NCBI GenBank assembly: GCA_946902985.2
Contig: OX336389.2
Coordinates: forward strand, 794,406,979 to 794,470,978
Length of the DNA: 64,000 nucleotides
From: Meconema thalassinum
Taxonomy: Eukaryota > Arthropoda > Insecta > Orthoptera > Tettigoniidae
Direction of reading: 5' to 3'
Positions 1-10,052 of the stretch are shown piece by piece (the stretch's first letter is position 1; each line of letters begins with the position of its first letter). The notes beneath the pieces are model-generated. The model was not told the DNA's origin. It did not search any database and was given only the letters and a program-made list of their open reading frames with translations. A program made the position numbers and the translations under genes.

Positions 1-232
1 AGGCGGTCTATGACCATCGTCACCATGTACCACGATCCCTGTGGACTACGTACTCTCGTGCCGCTTTAGCCTTTATGGAAGGTCACCTGATCCTCACGGT
101 ACTTTCTTTTTTTTCGATTTATGTATCGTTAGTTGAGTCATCGTGGTTGTTGACATCAACTAAACGGTCTCAATATGTAAGCAATATTTATATTAGACAA
201 GATTATATTTTATTTTTATTTTTTCAGAAAGG
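1..232. other. unassigned left edge
   Basis: No recognisable gene. The last part may be the decayed start of the Penelope-like coding region that follows. A 68-codon open frame here shows no motif and is not annotated as a gene. Confidence 0.3.
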
Positions 233-2042
233 AAGAAATGAATTTGTTAGACAAAGTTTTGAAGTATTATTGCATGGATAGGCACACTACCTATACTATT
301 AAACAATTGATGGCGAACATTGAGATAGCTAGCAATAAATTACTATAACAAGAAAGAGACATAACAAAAAATCTAGCCACAAACGAAGCCAGGAAAATTA
401 CACACTGAGAAAGCAACAGTAACAACAAAATCAGCATAACACAAGGTAATCTGGTAAAGTATTTGAAACAGAAAATAAGCGAACAAGACCTAATTATCAC
501 AAAATCAGACAAATACAATACAAAAGTAGTCATAAAAAAGCGGAGTACATGAACGTAACATTAGATTTCATTAACAACAACGGAATTACTTATTTAGGAA
601 AATACCCCAACAATAAATTTCAAAATCAAATAATACGTGCGTTAACGGGGTAGAAAACATTCTCAAGAAAGCAGAAAAAAAAGAATACTAAACATGAACC
701 CAAAATTATCCTCGTTAAGGGCCTTACCGAGAATTCATAAGGCTGAGTGCCCAATAGCTGGAACACACCGAAGTACAAATTAAGCAAAGAAGTACTCAAA
801 ACACTAAAGGACAGGGTCGTCATCAAGAACGACAAATCGGTCAAAACCACAACGCAGTTTGTGAATAAACTAGACTCAATAGAAATAGAACCCAACATGA
901 GGTTAGTGTCATTCGATATAACCAATAAGTACAGTAACATCCCAGTAAACGAAGCAGCAAATGTAATAGATGACAACTTAATATTGAGTAACTTGACAAA
1001 TGAAACAGATGAGATAGTAAAATTGTTGAAGATCGCACTCAACCAGAACGTTTTTCAGTTCAATAATAAAATATATGAACAGACAAATGGATTAGCTATG
1101 GGGTCACCCACCACCTAGCGGTCTAGTAGCCAACATGTTCATAAACAGCATAGAAAATAATTGTTTGAGAGACAACAAGGCAAATGGGATTATACAATGG
1201 AATAGGTGCGTGGACGATGTCTTATGCATATATGACACGGATTCAACAAATGAAGATATGATATCACAAGTAATCATCTGTTTTTATCATTCGATCAAAT
1301 TTACTAGGTAGTAGGAAAGGGAGCGTTTCATACATTACCTCGATATAACAATCGAATGGTCGAAAAATAACCTGCTTTACTTGGTCTTTCGCTGGCCTAC
1401 TCAGACATCACACACTATTGATAATTGTTCCAACCACCCAAGCACGCATAAATTAGCAGGCTTCATTTTTTTCACCCAATAAGATACATACAATAATAAA
1501 AAGACATCGGTCAAAAGATTGTATATTGCAAACACCAACCAGTGAGGTAAGCAAGTTCACAAGTTTCAATTGCGTGAATGCAAATTCGTACAAAATCACT
1601 AATCTTTTCAATCAAAGTAGCATTGAGAACTAACAACAGACTAGGTAAATACCTCCACAACAGGAATTTTAATAAACAAAACCCATACTCAAAATAAGGA
1701 GTGTACTTATTTTCATGCCAAAACACGAGGTGCCAGGCAAATTACGTCGGACAGACTGGAAGGAGGATGGACACACGTTATAAAGAACATAGAAATGCCA
1801 TCAAACACAGGAAACACTCAGCAGTATGCGAGCACATGTATGACACGGGACATAGCTTCACAAACATAGAAACAGACCTAAAAATCATACACTATGAAAC
1901 AAAAGATAGGGAACTTGACATTAAAGAAGCCATAGAAATTCACTTAGCTAATTTAAACAACCCAGATAATCTGAGTGAGCACACATTCTTGGAGAGTTCA
2001 CCCCTATCCATACTATTAGGTAGCAATCCCGTCAACAAATAG
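233..2042 (+). pseudogene. Penelope-like retroelement: reverse transcriptase plus GIY-YIG endonuclease, decayed
   Basis: This is a Penelope-like element (PLE) polyprotein broken by several stops and frameshifts. In order along the plus strand it shows an N-terminal helical region (LLDKVLKYY near 240), the 'ITKSDKYNTKVVI' motif near 500 (ITKADKGNTVVV in intact relatives), 'LPRIHKAECPI' near 723, RT motif A 'VSFDITNKYSNIPVNEA' near 905, motif B 'NGLAMGSPTT' near 1085, and motif C 'RCVDDVLCIYD' at 1204-1236, which keeps both catalytic aspartates. The C-terminal GIY-YIG nuclease lies at 1701-2042 in one open frame, with 'YVGQTGRRMDTRYKEH' and 'CEHMYDTGHSF'. In PLEs the RT copies the element at a chromosomal nick and the nuclease makes that nick. 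This copy cannot make the full protein. The family call is secure; the clade within PLEs is not resolved. Confidence 0.93.
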
Positions 2043-2829
2043 GTAACATCATAACGAAAATTAAGGCAGGCAATGAATAAGAATTAGGAGGTAACAGGGA
2101 AAAATATTAAGCATGAAGAATGCACTTTGTGCCGTAATCTCAATAAAGCCAGGCCTTCATTAGTTCCAAAACCCTCATCAAGTCCTGCAGCGCTTAATGA
2201 CTCATTAGTTTATGCGTCGCAGGGAAGAGTTTGCTCGCTAATAGTTGAGATCGTTCTTCACAATTAGTATACAATCACAAAATTATACAGATTAGATCAT
2301 TGCCGGCCACGTAACAATCTAACATAAAAACATGTAATGTTCTAAGTTACTACAACAGATAGCACTGTTAGTACGCGGACGAAACATTATTGACTGGTAT
2401 TTAGAACAACTAAAATAGCGCACCACGAGCATACCACAGGTGACAGGATTAAACCTAGCGGTTACACGGAGCGTCAGTCCACTGGAGGAACACAACAGAT
2501 TCGGACGTTACACGAATCCGTTCTAATAACCAGATAAGTTGACTTATATCCATTGCATTCAGTGCATTTGCGTATTTGTGTATTCGCTACACGAGTTATT
2601 ACAATAAGTAGGCCAATAGTTTAAATAGGAACGGTTGATTTAGAACAATAATAACTAAATAGTGCAGGCAACTTTACTGGCATTATTCATAATTACAATT
2701 CAATAGACAGCAGGCTAGTGACTTAATCCACATTAATAATAATAATAATGCAACAACCATAGAAGTCTGTAAATAGTTGACACGTTACACAAGGTTTTAC
2801 AAAGTTATGTGATATAAATATTGTATATA
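2043..2829 (+). other. probable PLE 3' noncoding region
   Basis: No reading frame with recognisable content lies here. It runs from the GIY-YIG stop to the Tc1/mariner-like insertion. The stretch after that insertion (3764-3863) contains a hammerhead-like motif of the sort found at PLE termini, so I infer both pieces are the 3' untranslated part of the same element. Confidence 0.45.
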
Positions 2830-2831
2830 TA

Positions 2832-3761
2832 CAGGGTGTTTCAGGAGGAATAGTAAATATTTTAGGAGGTGGTAGTATAGATGAATTGCAATAAAAAATT
2901 CCATATAACACGTGTCCTATTTGTATTGCGTACCGAGATACAGATTTTGCTATGTAACCAGGGCAGTTGTCGTTTCGTGTGTTGGTACACCGGTTACTAT
3001 GGGCGTATTTAACGATTGTCAACAGTCTTGTGTTGTTGTTCACGTTGAGAAGTTGTGCTAATAGTTTCCATTGAATGTGTTCACCTGTCAGTGTGCATTG
3101 TTGTCCAAGTTTTATGTACTGTATCGTTTAAACATGCCGCACGTTTTCACACATGCTGGTATTTGTGTTTGGGATTTGTAATGGAAACGCTGCTGCTGCT
3201 TGTAGAGAATACGGAATACGATTTCCTAACCGCAGACGACCAGATTCAAGAGCGTTTACAATACACTGCGTGACTCTGGTGCAGTATCCAGCTGTCGATA
3301 TGGTGATTGAACCTAAACCTAACATTACACGGAAGATGGATCGGGAGATAAGGACACGTTTCTTGGCCACCAAGGTCCCCGGACCTTACCCTTTTGGATT
3401 TTTGCCTGTGGGGATGGTTGAAAGGCAATGTCTACAAGGAAAAAGTTAACATAAGAACAGAGTTGGTCGTTCGAATTATGCATAGTGCAGCCAACATCAA
3501 AGAACCCCAAGACGCCCTCCGAAGAGCTACACTGGGTGTTATCAAGAGAAATGCAAAATGCATTGAAATTGGTGGTGGAAGTTTTGAAAATCAACATTGA
3601 ACGTCCTCATTTGCCTTGGCTTTACATTTCTTTGGGTTAAATACTACCAACTGTATCTTGGTACGCAATACAATTAGGACACATGTTATATGGATTTTTA
3701 ATTGCAATTCATCTATACTACCACCTCCTAAAATATTTACTATTCCTCCTGAAACACCGTG
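2832..3761 (+). mobile_element. internally deleted Tc1/mariner-superfamily element with long TIRs
   Basis: A 930-bp element is bounded by terminal inverted repeats of about 105 bp. The left end begins cagggtgtttcaggaggaat and the right end is its near-perfect reverse complement. TA dinucleotides at 2830-2831 and 3762-3763 look like the target duplication. The left TIR (2832-2936) matches the reverse complement of 3660-3761 with only a few changes. Between the TIRs lie the start and end of a transposase gene without its middle. The element appears inserted into the 3' region of the Penelope-like element. Non-autonomous by inspection. Confidence 0.9.
3153..3600 (+). pseudogene. Tc1/mariner-type transposase, N- and C-terminal pieces only
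   Basis: The first part (from 3153) reads 'VFGICNGNAAAACREYGIRF' and 'PNRRRPDSRAF', the N-terminal helix-turn-helix region common in insect transposases of the DUF4817 type. From about 3353 a different frame reads 'WPPRSPDLT' and 'LDFCLWGWLKGNVY', then a C-terminal tail ending 'CIEIGGGSFENQH' at the stop at 3600. That is the end of a DDE_3 (IS630/Tc1-like) catalytic domain. The DDE core between the pieces, normally over 150 residues, is missing and the pieces are out of frame, so no active protein is possible. The family is firm; the name of the lineage is not. Confidence 0.88.
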
Positions 3762-3822
3762 TATGTATTTTTATTGAAGTGTAATTCATGAACATCATAC
3801 ACGAATTAGGTGTAAGTGAGCA

Positions 3823-3863
3823 GGATCTGAGGACGAACGCGTGACGTTCGAAACATGTCATCC
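3823..3863 (+). ncRNA. hammerhead-ribozyme-like motif (Penelope-type terminus)
   Basis: The order matches a short type I hammerhead. GGAT (3823-3826) can pair with ATCC (3860-3863) as stem I. CTGAGGA (3827-3833) fits the CUGANGA core. GAACG/CGTTC (3835-3839 with 3845-3849) forms a perfect stem II. GAAA (3850-3853) completes the core. ACATGT makes a minimal stem III, and GTC at 3857-3859 is the expected cleavage triplet. One extra C sits between the core and stem II. Hammerheads of this minimal kind are known from PLE termini. Activity is not demonstrated. Confidence 0.7.
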
Positions 3864-5332
3864 AATTAAGTACTTATGTGTACATGAATACGTGTTAGTT
3901 TGTAGGATATGTAAATACTTGTTTCCCGGCTAATGTAAATAGGCACAGTTTGTGTTGACCGACTGAAAAGCTTTCTATAATATCAGTTTAAGGTATAGAA
4001 GGTATGAGTTCAGAAGTTTTATATCCCAAAATAAATTTAAATATAGAGTGTCTCTGCATCCGTATATACCACAGGGTTTAAGTGGAATCAGCCTATGTTG
4101 TGCATTTAGATGCCACTCGAATACTGTTTGGCGATGAATTGAACATAAATTCAGTACCACGAAGTTCACCGTATTGGACAATATTTGAGTTGTTTGTATG
4201 ATACTCCAAGATAGAAATCTGTTAAGTGTGCACAGTTATTCAAAATACCTACATTTATAGTATTTGCAATGCAAGGCTGCACCCTTAATCATTCACTGCT
4301 AATTAGATATATTTGTGGTATCAATAATAGTTGCAATCTCACGCGATTAAATGATCTCTATGGGATCATCAGTTTGGATGGAATCGCACTGGCTGGTGAA
4401 GATGTAGTTCGTGTAAACTAGATGACAATCTTCTGATCAATTTTGGAAGATGAAGTATACCTCACCAGTATGTTCTAAATGGTAATTTACTTTTATTAGC
4501 AATGACAAGTATTAATCATGAGTTAATTTCAATTGGATTTAAGGTATGAGTTCAGAATTGTGCAGAGATAAAAAAATAAATTCAACTTCGTATATTTATT
4601 TTCCGAATTAAATCCTTTTCTGCATGTTTTACATATAACGTTCGACAAAATTGAATAGTAACTGGTTATCCTTGGAGGAGGGTTGTAGCTACTCCCTAGT
4701 AAAGTTTCTCAATTCCACCTCAATGGTTTCAGAAAATAATAAGTTATATTACCAAAGTGATCTCTCCAAATCTTTTAACGTATTGATTAGGAATATTGCT
4801 CTATACACACCATTTATCGAAATATGGCCACCATCTCTCAGATAATATATCAGATAATATATTAAAGTATTTCAGAATGTCCTGTGCTTTATTTCATGTC
4901 ATGTATCAACCAATCGCCATCAATCTTTGTCCCCCTGTTGTTTCATTCACAGGCTTCGGGCTTTGTGGTCGTCAGCTCTGTGTTGGGTTTCGTGCGACAT
5001 TGGTCAGATAACCTATGCAATTTTGTGACTATACTGTCTGCTACCGGTGTGTGCGTAATGGCAATTGGGGGATAGTATTGAGGAAGGGACAAACATGGCA
5101 ATATATTCACTTGGAATAGAACTGAGGAAACACTGAGTAGTCTTGTAAGGTAAACAGAACTGAGTTGACTTTGCAAGGCTGAAGGTATCCCGTTTAAAAC
5201 TTCATACGAGGGTTAAATTCCTTTTTGGAAGAGCTGGGAATGATACCCAAGCCGTATACTCATCTTCAATGTAGTGATAATGTTTGTTTAGACTATATCA
5301 CTCATGAATAAGTGACAAATCCTGTAAAATAG
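3864..5332. other. no gene recognised
   Basis: About 1.5 kb of AT-rich sequence without a recognisable protein. A diverged direct repeat 'aaggtatgagttcagaa' occurs near 4003 and 4543, each followed by a stretch containing aaataaatt, perhaps the two ends of an old insertion. Confidence 0.4.
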
Positions 5333-5764
5333 GGGTGCTCAACTTCTTTTAACTAAGGGGCACATTGGGGGACCTTACGGGCCAATAACACTCCAGGGAG
5401 TTTGGGGGATATGGAATTTCTTTAAAAATATAGGTGCAATATGGAGAGTTTTGTGGTTGTCTGAGCTTAGTTTTCTCAGTATTGCTGCCGTTTTCAATAT
5501 CTATTTTTAGTGTATAAAAAAATAAAACACTGAAAATAAATTGATTTTTTTTAAATAAATCCGTTTAAAATAGAAGTAGCCTACGATGAAATTCAATACC
5601 TTCATGGAGCATGAATGACAAAGAGTGAGTATTTATGTGCATTTGACACAATTATTAATCAAATTGGTAAATAAAGTTCATGATAATTTAGTTTAGTGCG
5701 ACGAATGGAACTGCTTTGTACCGGTACTTAATATTTCTCCACACTTAGGCTAGAACTTGGTTGT

Positions 5765-6030
5765 AGGGTAAACAGTATAGTGATTGACCACTTAAGGTTT
5801 TTTTATCTTCACAATTAACAGGGAACGTAAATAATATGATTTCAAAATTTTCATTATGCTCCTGAATATCTATGATATTTCTCCAATCATGGTGGGTACT
5901 TAAATTCTCTTTATTTTTTCAGGGTTTTTCTAAAGAAAAAAAAACTATCAAAATGTGTTCTCAGGTACAGTTATTGGCCATTTTTATAGTGATTGGCCAC
6001 TGTCAGGACAGTGATTGGACACTTGGTTAA
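5765..6030. repeat. subterminal repeats of the pogo-type element
   Basis: Short repeats of 'cagtgattggccac' type occur at about 5772, 5967, 5989 and 6009. They lie beyond the stop codon of the minus-strand pogo transposase, where its terminal and subterminal binding sites would be expected. The exact terminus is uncertain; 'ta-cagttattggcca' near 5965 is one candidate. Confidence 0.45.
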
Positions 6031-6286
6031 AGTCCATAACAACACTTTTAATGATAGTGGAAGGCTTAACAAGGAATTTATTTCACTGAAACTGTACACT
6101 CCATGCTGTATTCAAAATCAAAAGTCTTAAAAATTAAACATGCTATTGTGCATCAACTAGCATAATAATACTCTCCAATACCTGATGTTTGCATTATTCA
6201 TTTTGTAGGCCTAAAACCACACAACTTTAAACGTTCCTCGTCAGATGAAACGTCACAACTACAGTAAAAGAACTGTTGAAATCATC

Positions 6287-7868
6287 TCAGTCATCCAGCT
6301 TATAGCACTTATGGCAAAGAATGTCCTCTTCATCACTCTCTGGAATAAATTCGTTGTGTGTTTTAGGAATGCATTTCTTGTGGAAGGATTTCTTGCAGTT
6401 GTCACAAGTAATAAGGGTTCCCTCTTCATAAATTAGGCCTGCTTCTCCCTTACAGGTACAACACTCAGTCTTTGAGGAAGTTGAAGGCTCTGAAAATAGG
6501 TTTCTTGGTGTAGGCCTAGGCCTATGTTCTTATCGTTTTGTGGACTGTTATAATTACAGGTGACTGTCTTCCTAGTCACATTGTCGGTTCTCAGTAAAGA
6601 AGGAGAAATATTTCCTGCCATATCACACAAATTTGGGTCGTCAGATTAATTCCTTGACGAAATGGTATCCTTTCTGCATGTGTTCTTCTCAAGATTTAAT
6701 TTCTTACGTGGTTTAGTCACCTTGTTGCCCTGGTCAAGTTTTCCCTTTCTTTCCTATTTCTCTCTCTCAGTTTTTTGCTTCTCCTCTTGCTTTCTCTGGA
6801 GCATTAACATGTATCTTTGTGATGTTATTGCAAAAGGATATCTCTCCGTCACACGTTTTCCCTTTCTTTTCGAAGTATCAGGCCATACAAAGAACTTTCC
6901 CAAGCTATCACTTTTGGCAGATTTTACAACTGACGAACTTTGTTCTTTTGTAGGTGTAGTTGGTGTGTTTTCTGGTTTGTTGCTTAAAGATACTTCAGAT
7001 GTGTTAGTGCTTAGACTTCCATCAGTTTCATGAACAGTCTCTTCTGGTATGGTAACTGGTGTATTAGCACGTGTGGCTATTTCCGCACTGGATTGTGAAT
7101 CAGGTGAGCGTACTGCTACCTCATATTTACCCCTGTTGTTTTCATGAAACTTAGTCCATAGCCTGAACAGAATGAAAAATCATCATTATGTGTTCCTCCA
7201 TTTAGAATTTCCTTCATGTATTCAAATTTTTCCAATCTTTGTTCTCCAACTATAGCAACAAAATCTGTGTAGGCTATGTTATAAATGCATCTTGGTTTAC
7301 TGATGATGATGGCTCACTTCCTTGGCGAAGGCAGGCATTTAGAGTAATCCAGGGCATAAGGATTGAAGGGCTGAATTCCACAGACACGAAATCCATTAAT
7401 TAATGATTCACGTTTGATACTGTCTCCACTATGTCCTTTAACACGTTAGCAAAATTTGATTTGTTTATAACCATATCACCAGGATTCTTGACTTGCCGTT
7501 CCCTAACTGCCTTTCTCCATGCTGCTATCAATGTATGAAATTCTGCTACATCTGCTGGCTGAAGAATTCATGTAGCATTGAGATACAGGGCAATGAGCTC
7601 AATCCTTAGTTCAGAACACAACTTACTAACTTGAAACGTCAGATGTGTCCTGTGTCCATCCACAAACAGAACGACTGAAAATTTAACTTGCTTCTCTAGG
7701 AGGAAAGGATGAAAAACATTGCTTACATATTCATAAAAAAACTTCCGATGTCATCCAAACAAGTGTTATTTCTTCCTAAACCCCAACCGTGTGGAACAGA
7801 ATGAGCCACTTTCTCGAGTATTCGTTCATAGGCACACACCAGCATCGGACAGCAAACCACCCCATCAT
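6287..7868 (-). pseudogene. pogo/Tigger-type DDE transposase, 5'-truncated, with C-terminal PHD-like zinc finger
   Basis: Read on the minus strand, the product starts mid-protein at 'NGVVCCPMLVCAYERI' next to the hAT junction. It continues through 'FYEYVSNVFHPFLLEKQVKF' and 'SVVLFVDGHRTHLTF' (a DDE motif, near 7630-7695), then 'LIALYLNAT'. A basic segment with 'RVTERYPFAITSQRY' follows. The protein ends at a stop at 6287-6289 just after a cysteine-rich block (about 6300-6475): C-x2-C, C-x2-C, H-x3-C, C-x2-C, a PHD-like finger. The N-terminal DNA-binding helices are absent and several stops and frameshifts are present, so it is inactive. The zinc-finger segment is intact in one frame. Confidence 0.85.
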
Positions 7869-9010
7869 TAATAAGGATTGAAAGTGTTCATCAGGAAGAG
7901 GAACTTGAAGTATTGATTTAATATAGTTCATTTTGTAAAATGCTTGTTCACAAATGTAAGTTGAGGCAGACACTGAAACATGGTACGAGCAAACTTTTCC
8001 AAGTTTTTGAAATCCTCATTGTTCAAGGAGCTGTAGAACGGCAACAGGTCACCATTTTTGTAGCACTCCTGAAAATGTTCCTTTTGTATTTCGTTTGTTT
8101 TTAAGTCAATGATTTCAAGTTGAAGGCTTGTTGGCACAGAATCAATTTAACATTTGAAAGGATTGTGGAATAGGTTGATTTTGTCACATTCTTGGTCAAA
8201 ATCTTCAAATCTCTCATTAAACTGCTGGCTTAATTGCTTGAAATCAGCAGCAAAGTCAGAAGGGAAGGGTGCACTAGCTTCAGATAAAAAATCTTTACAT
8301 GCCGCAAAGTGACCCAAATGGTTATTGGTAAGCTGCTCCCTAAACAGTGCAAGTTTTTATCCTAAGAGTCTTAACTTCCACAGCCACAACGGATCAGAAA
8401 GTTCAGGCATTGACGACCTTGTTCAAACATTAACTTATCTACTGCTGCACGAAGTTGAAAAAAACTTTGTAACACTTTACATCTACTGAGCCATCGGACC
8501 TCACAATGATAAGGAAGGTCCGGATAAACACTGTCCATCTTGGCCAAAAATAACTTAAACTTGCGGGGTTTTAGGGAGTGTGAGCGTATGTAATTACTGT
8601 TTTAACAACAGACATAACTGAAGATATTTTCAAATTGTTGCCGCACAAAGCCTGCTGATGTATGGTACACTGCAGTATGATTGGTTTTCCTGTACCGGTG
8701 TCTTTCACTGCTTTGAATACATTTCCAACAAAACCAGTTTTTTCACCTCACATGTTTCGACCTTAGTCTGTACTCACTCCTTCTTCATGTCAAGTCCAAG
8801 TGCAAGAATAGTTTCCATAACCTTAGATAATATTTGTTCACCAGTTACTGTAGTTTCCATTGAGTGAACTCCATCCAGTTCTTCGGTAATTTCAAATTCA
8901 CTATTCACTCCTCTGATAATCAGTAGAACCTGAGTTGAATCCTAGGTATCAGTGGACTCATCCAATGCAATAGAAAAACAAGCAAATTTTTCACAAACTT
9001 TTGTTGTTTC
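7868..9010 (-). pseudogene. hAT transposase (GTF2I/ZBED-related type), decayed
   Basis: Read on the minus strand from 9010 the frame gives 'KVCEKFACFSIALDESTDT', the catalytic-domain start of this hAT group. 'VLLIIRGVNSEFEITEELDG' follows. Then come frameshifted pieces, and at the end 'LQLEIIDLKTNEI' (about 8115) and 'STYICEQAFYKMNYIKS' with 'PDEHFQSLL' (about 7965-7870), the C-terminal dimerisation region. Numerous stops and frameshifts break it. The coding match ends abruptly at about 7870, where pogo-type sequence begins. The N-terminal zinc finger is missing. Confidence 0.88.
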
Positions 9011-9112
9011 AAAATTTTGGCGACATGGCGCGGGCGTGGAGCGGTGGGCCGGACAAAAGAGTCTCGCGGCCCTATCCGGCCCGTGATCCGTAGGTTGGGC
9101 AGTCATGCTGTA

Positions 9113-9499
9113 AAATATTATTAGGAATTTCAACACATCACACATGCCCATCGTCACCATTTTGTGATTATTGTTTTGTCACTTCCATTTCATCACACCT
9201 ACGTGCACTTTCTACGGTCATTTATTATATTTGCGCACTGAAACATCTTGATAGCGTTTTTGAACCAATTACACTAACCAACATTGAAAGTGCTTCCGAT
9301 ATAAAAACAGTCATTTCTAGTTTATTCCAGCATGGCATTTAAAATGCTGAGTTAGCTCTATGTTCTGAGATATAACGATATTTCTTTAAATGCTTGAGAA
9401 TTTTAGGGACCTTCGAAAAATACTAGGGATTTTATATTTAAATAAATTGTAGGTTAGCAATCCTTAGTACAGGTATCCTTAGTCATTGCCAGCCATATT
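9113..9499. other. no gene recognised
   Basis: Flanking DNA between the hAT right end and the next coding remnant. I see no motif. Confidence 0.35.
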
Positions 9500-10052
9500 T
9501 TGCTTATTGTTTGTGTACAACCTTTGTTTTCTTCTTATGATTTGTCAGCAGGGAGAGGTCTTCAAATTACAACTGAAAGGTCTGGCCTTCTAGGGGAACT
9601 TTGTTTCATGGGAAAAAAAAACGTACATCACAGTCCCCTTCTTGACAGAAACAAATTTCTTTTGCCTTCCTTACACATCAAACTTGGGCTTATGAAGAAC
9701 TTTCTTCGGGAAATGGATAGGAATGGACCTGAGAGCAAAATTCCCACTTATCAGTGAAGTTAAAGTTAAAGAAGGGATCCTTGTTGGTCCGCAAATCTGT
9801 GACCTCCATAAGGATCAACATTTTGATCGAGCCCTCCAGGGTAGTAAAGAAGATGCATGGGAAGCCCTTAGAGGTGTTGTGCAAGGGTTTTTAGAAAACA
9901 GACGAGGTGAAAACTATGTTGAAATTGTAAATAACCTCCAAGTGAAGTATGATTCCTTATGTTGCAATATGTCACTCAAAATTAATCTTCTCGATTCTCA
10001 TCTGGACTTCGTTCCTCGGAATTTTTGTGCCGTATTTACTACAGAAGTATAG
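9500..10052 (+). pseudogene. fragment of a dispersed repeat-encoded protein (function unknown)
   Basis: Two overlapping frames make one protein with a +1-type shift near 9700-9730. The first reads 'KNVHHSPLLDRNKFLLPSLH' then 'IKLGLMKNFLREMDR'. The second reads 'KFPLISEVKVKEGILVGPQI', then 'GFLENRRGENYVEIVNNL', and ends 'HLDFVPRNFCAVFTTEV' at a stop at 10050-10052. I recognise the pattern (LPPLHIKLGLMKNFVKAMD, ...KIKEGIFVGPQI..., ...LHSHLDFFPENLG...) as a family scattered in many copies through arthropod and cnidarian genomes, probably mobile-element encoded. I cannot name the element class. The match breaks just where relatives continue with a histidine-rich segment, so it is truncated as well as shifted. 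Confidence 0.7.

Larger units (their letters stand above)
5333..9112 (-). mobile_element. hAT element remnant (minus strand) containing a pogo fragment
   Basis: The plus-strand left end at about 5333 begins 'aggggtgctcaacttc'. The right end near 9060-9110, read on the minus strand, gives 'gactgcccaacctacgg' followed by GC-rich 'cgggccggatagggccgcg', the usual look of hAT termini. Between them on the minus strand are a decayed hAT transposase (about 9010 to 7870) and the C-terminal two thirds of a pogo/Tigger transposase (about 7868 to 6287). The hAT 5' end joins almost directly to the middle of its transposase, so the N-terminal BED-finger part is deleted. The outer boundaries are inferred from terminal resemblance only. 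Confidence 0.65.

Noticed and set aside
6662..7033. 123-codon plus-strand frame
   Set aside because: It lies opposite the minus-strand pogo transposase, whose motifs are readable there; the plus frame has none.
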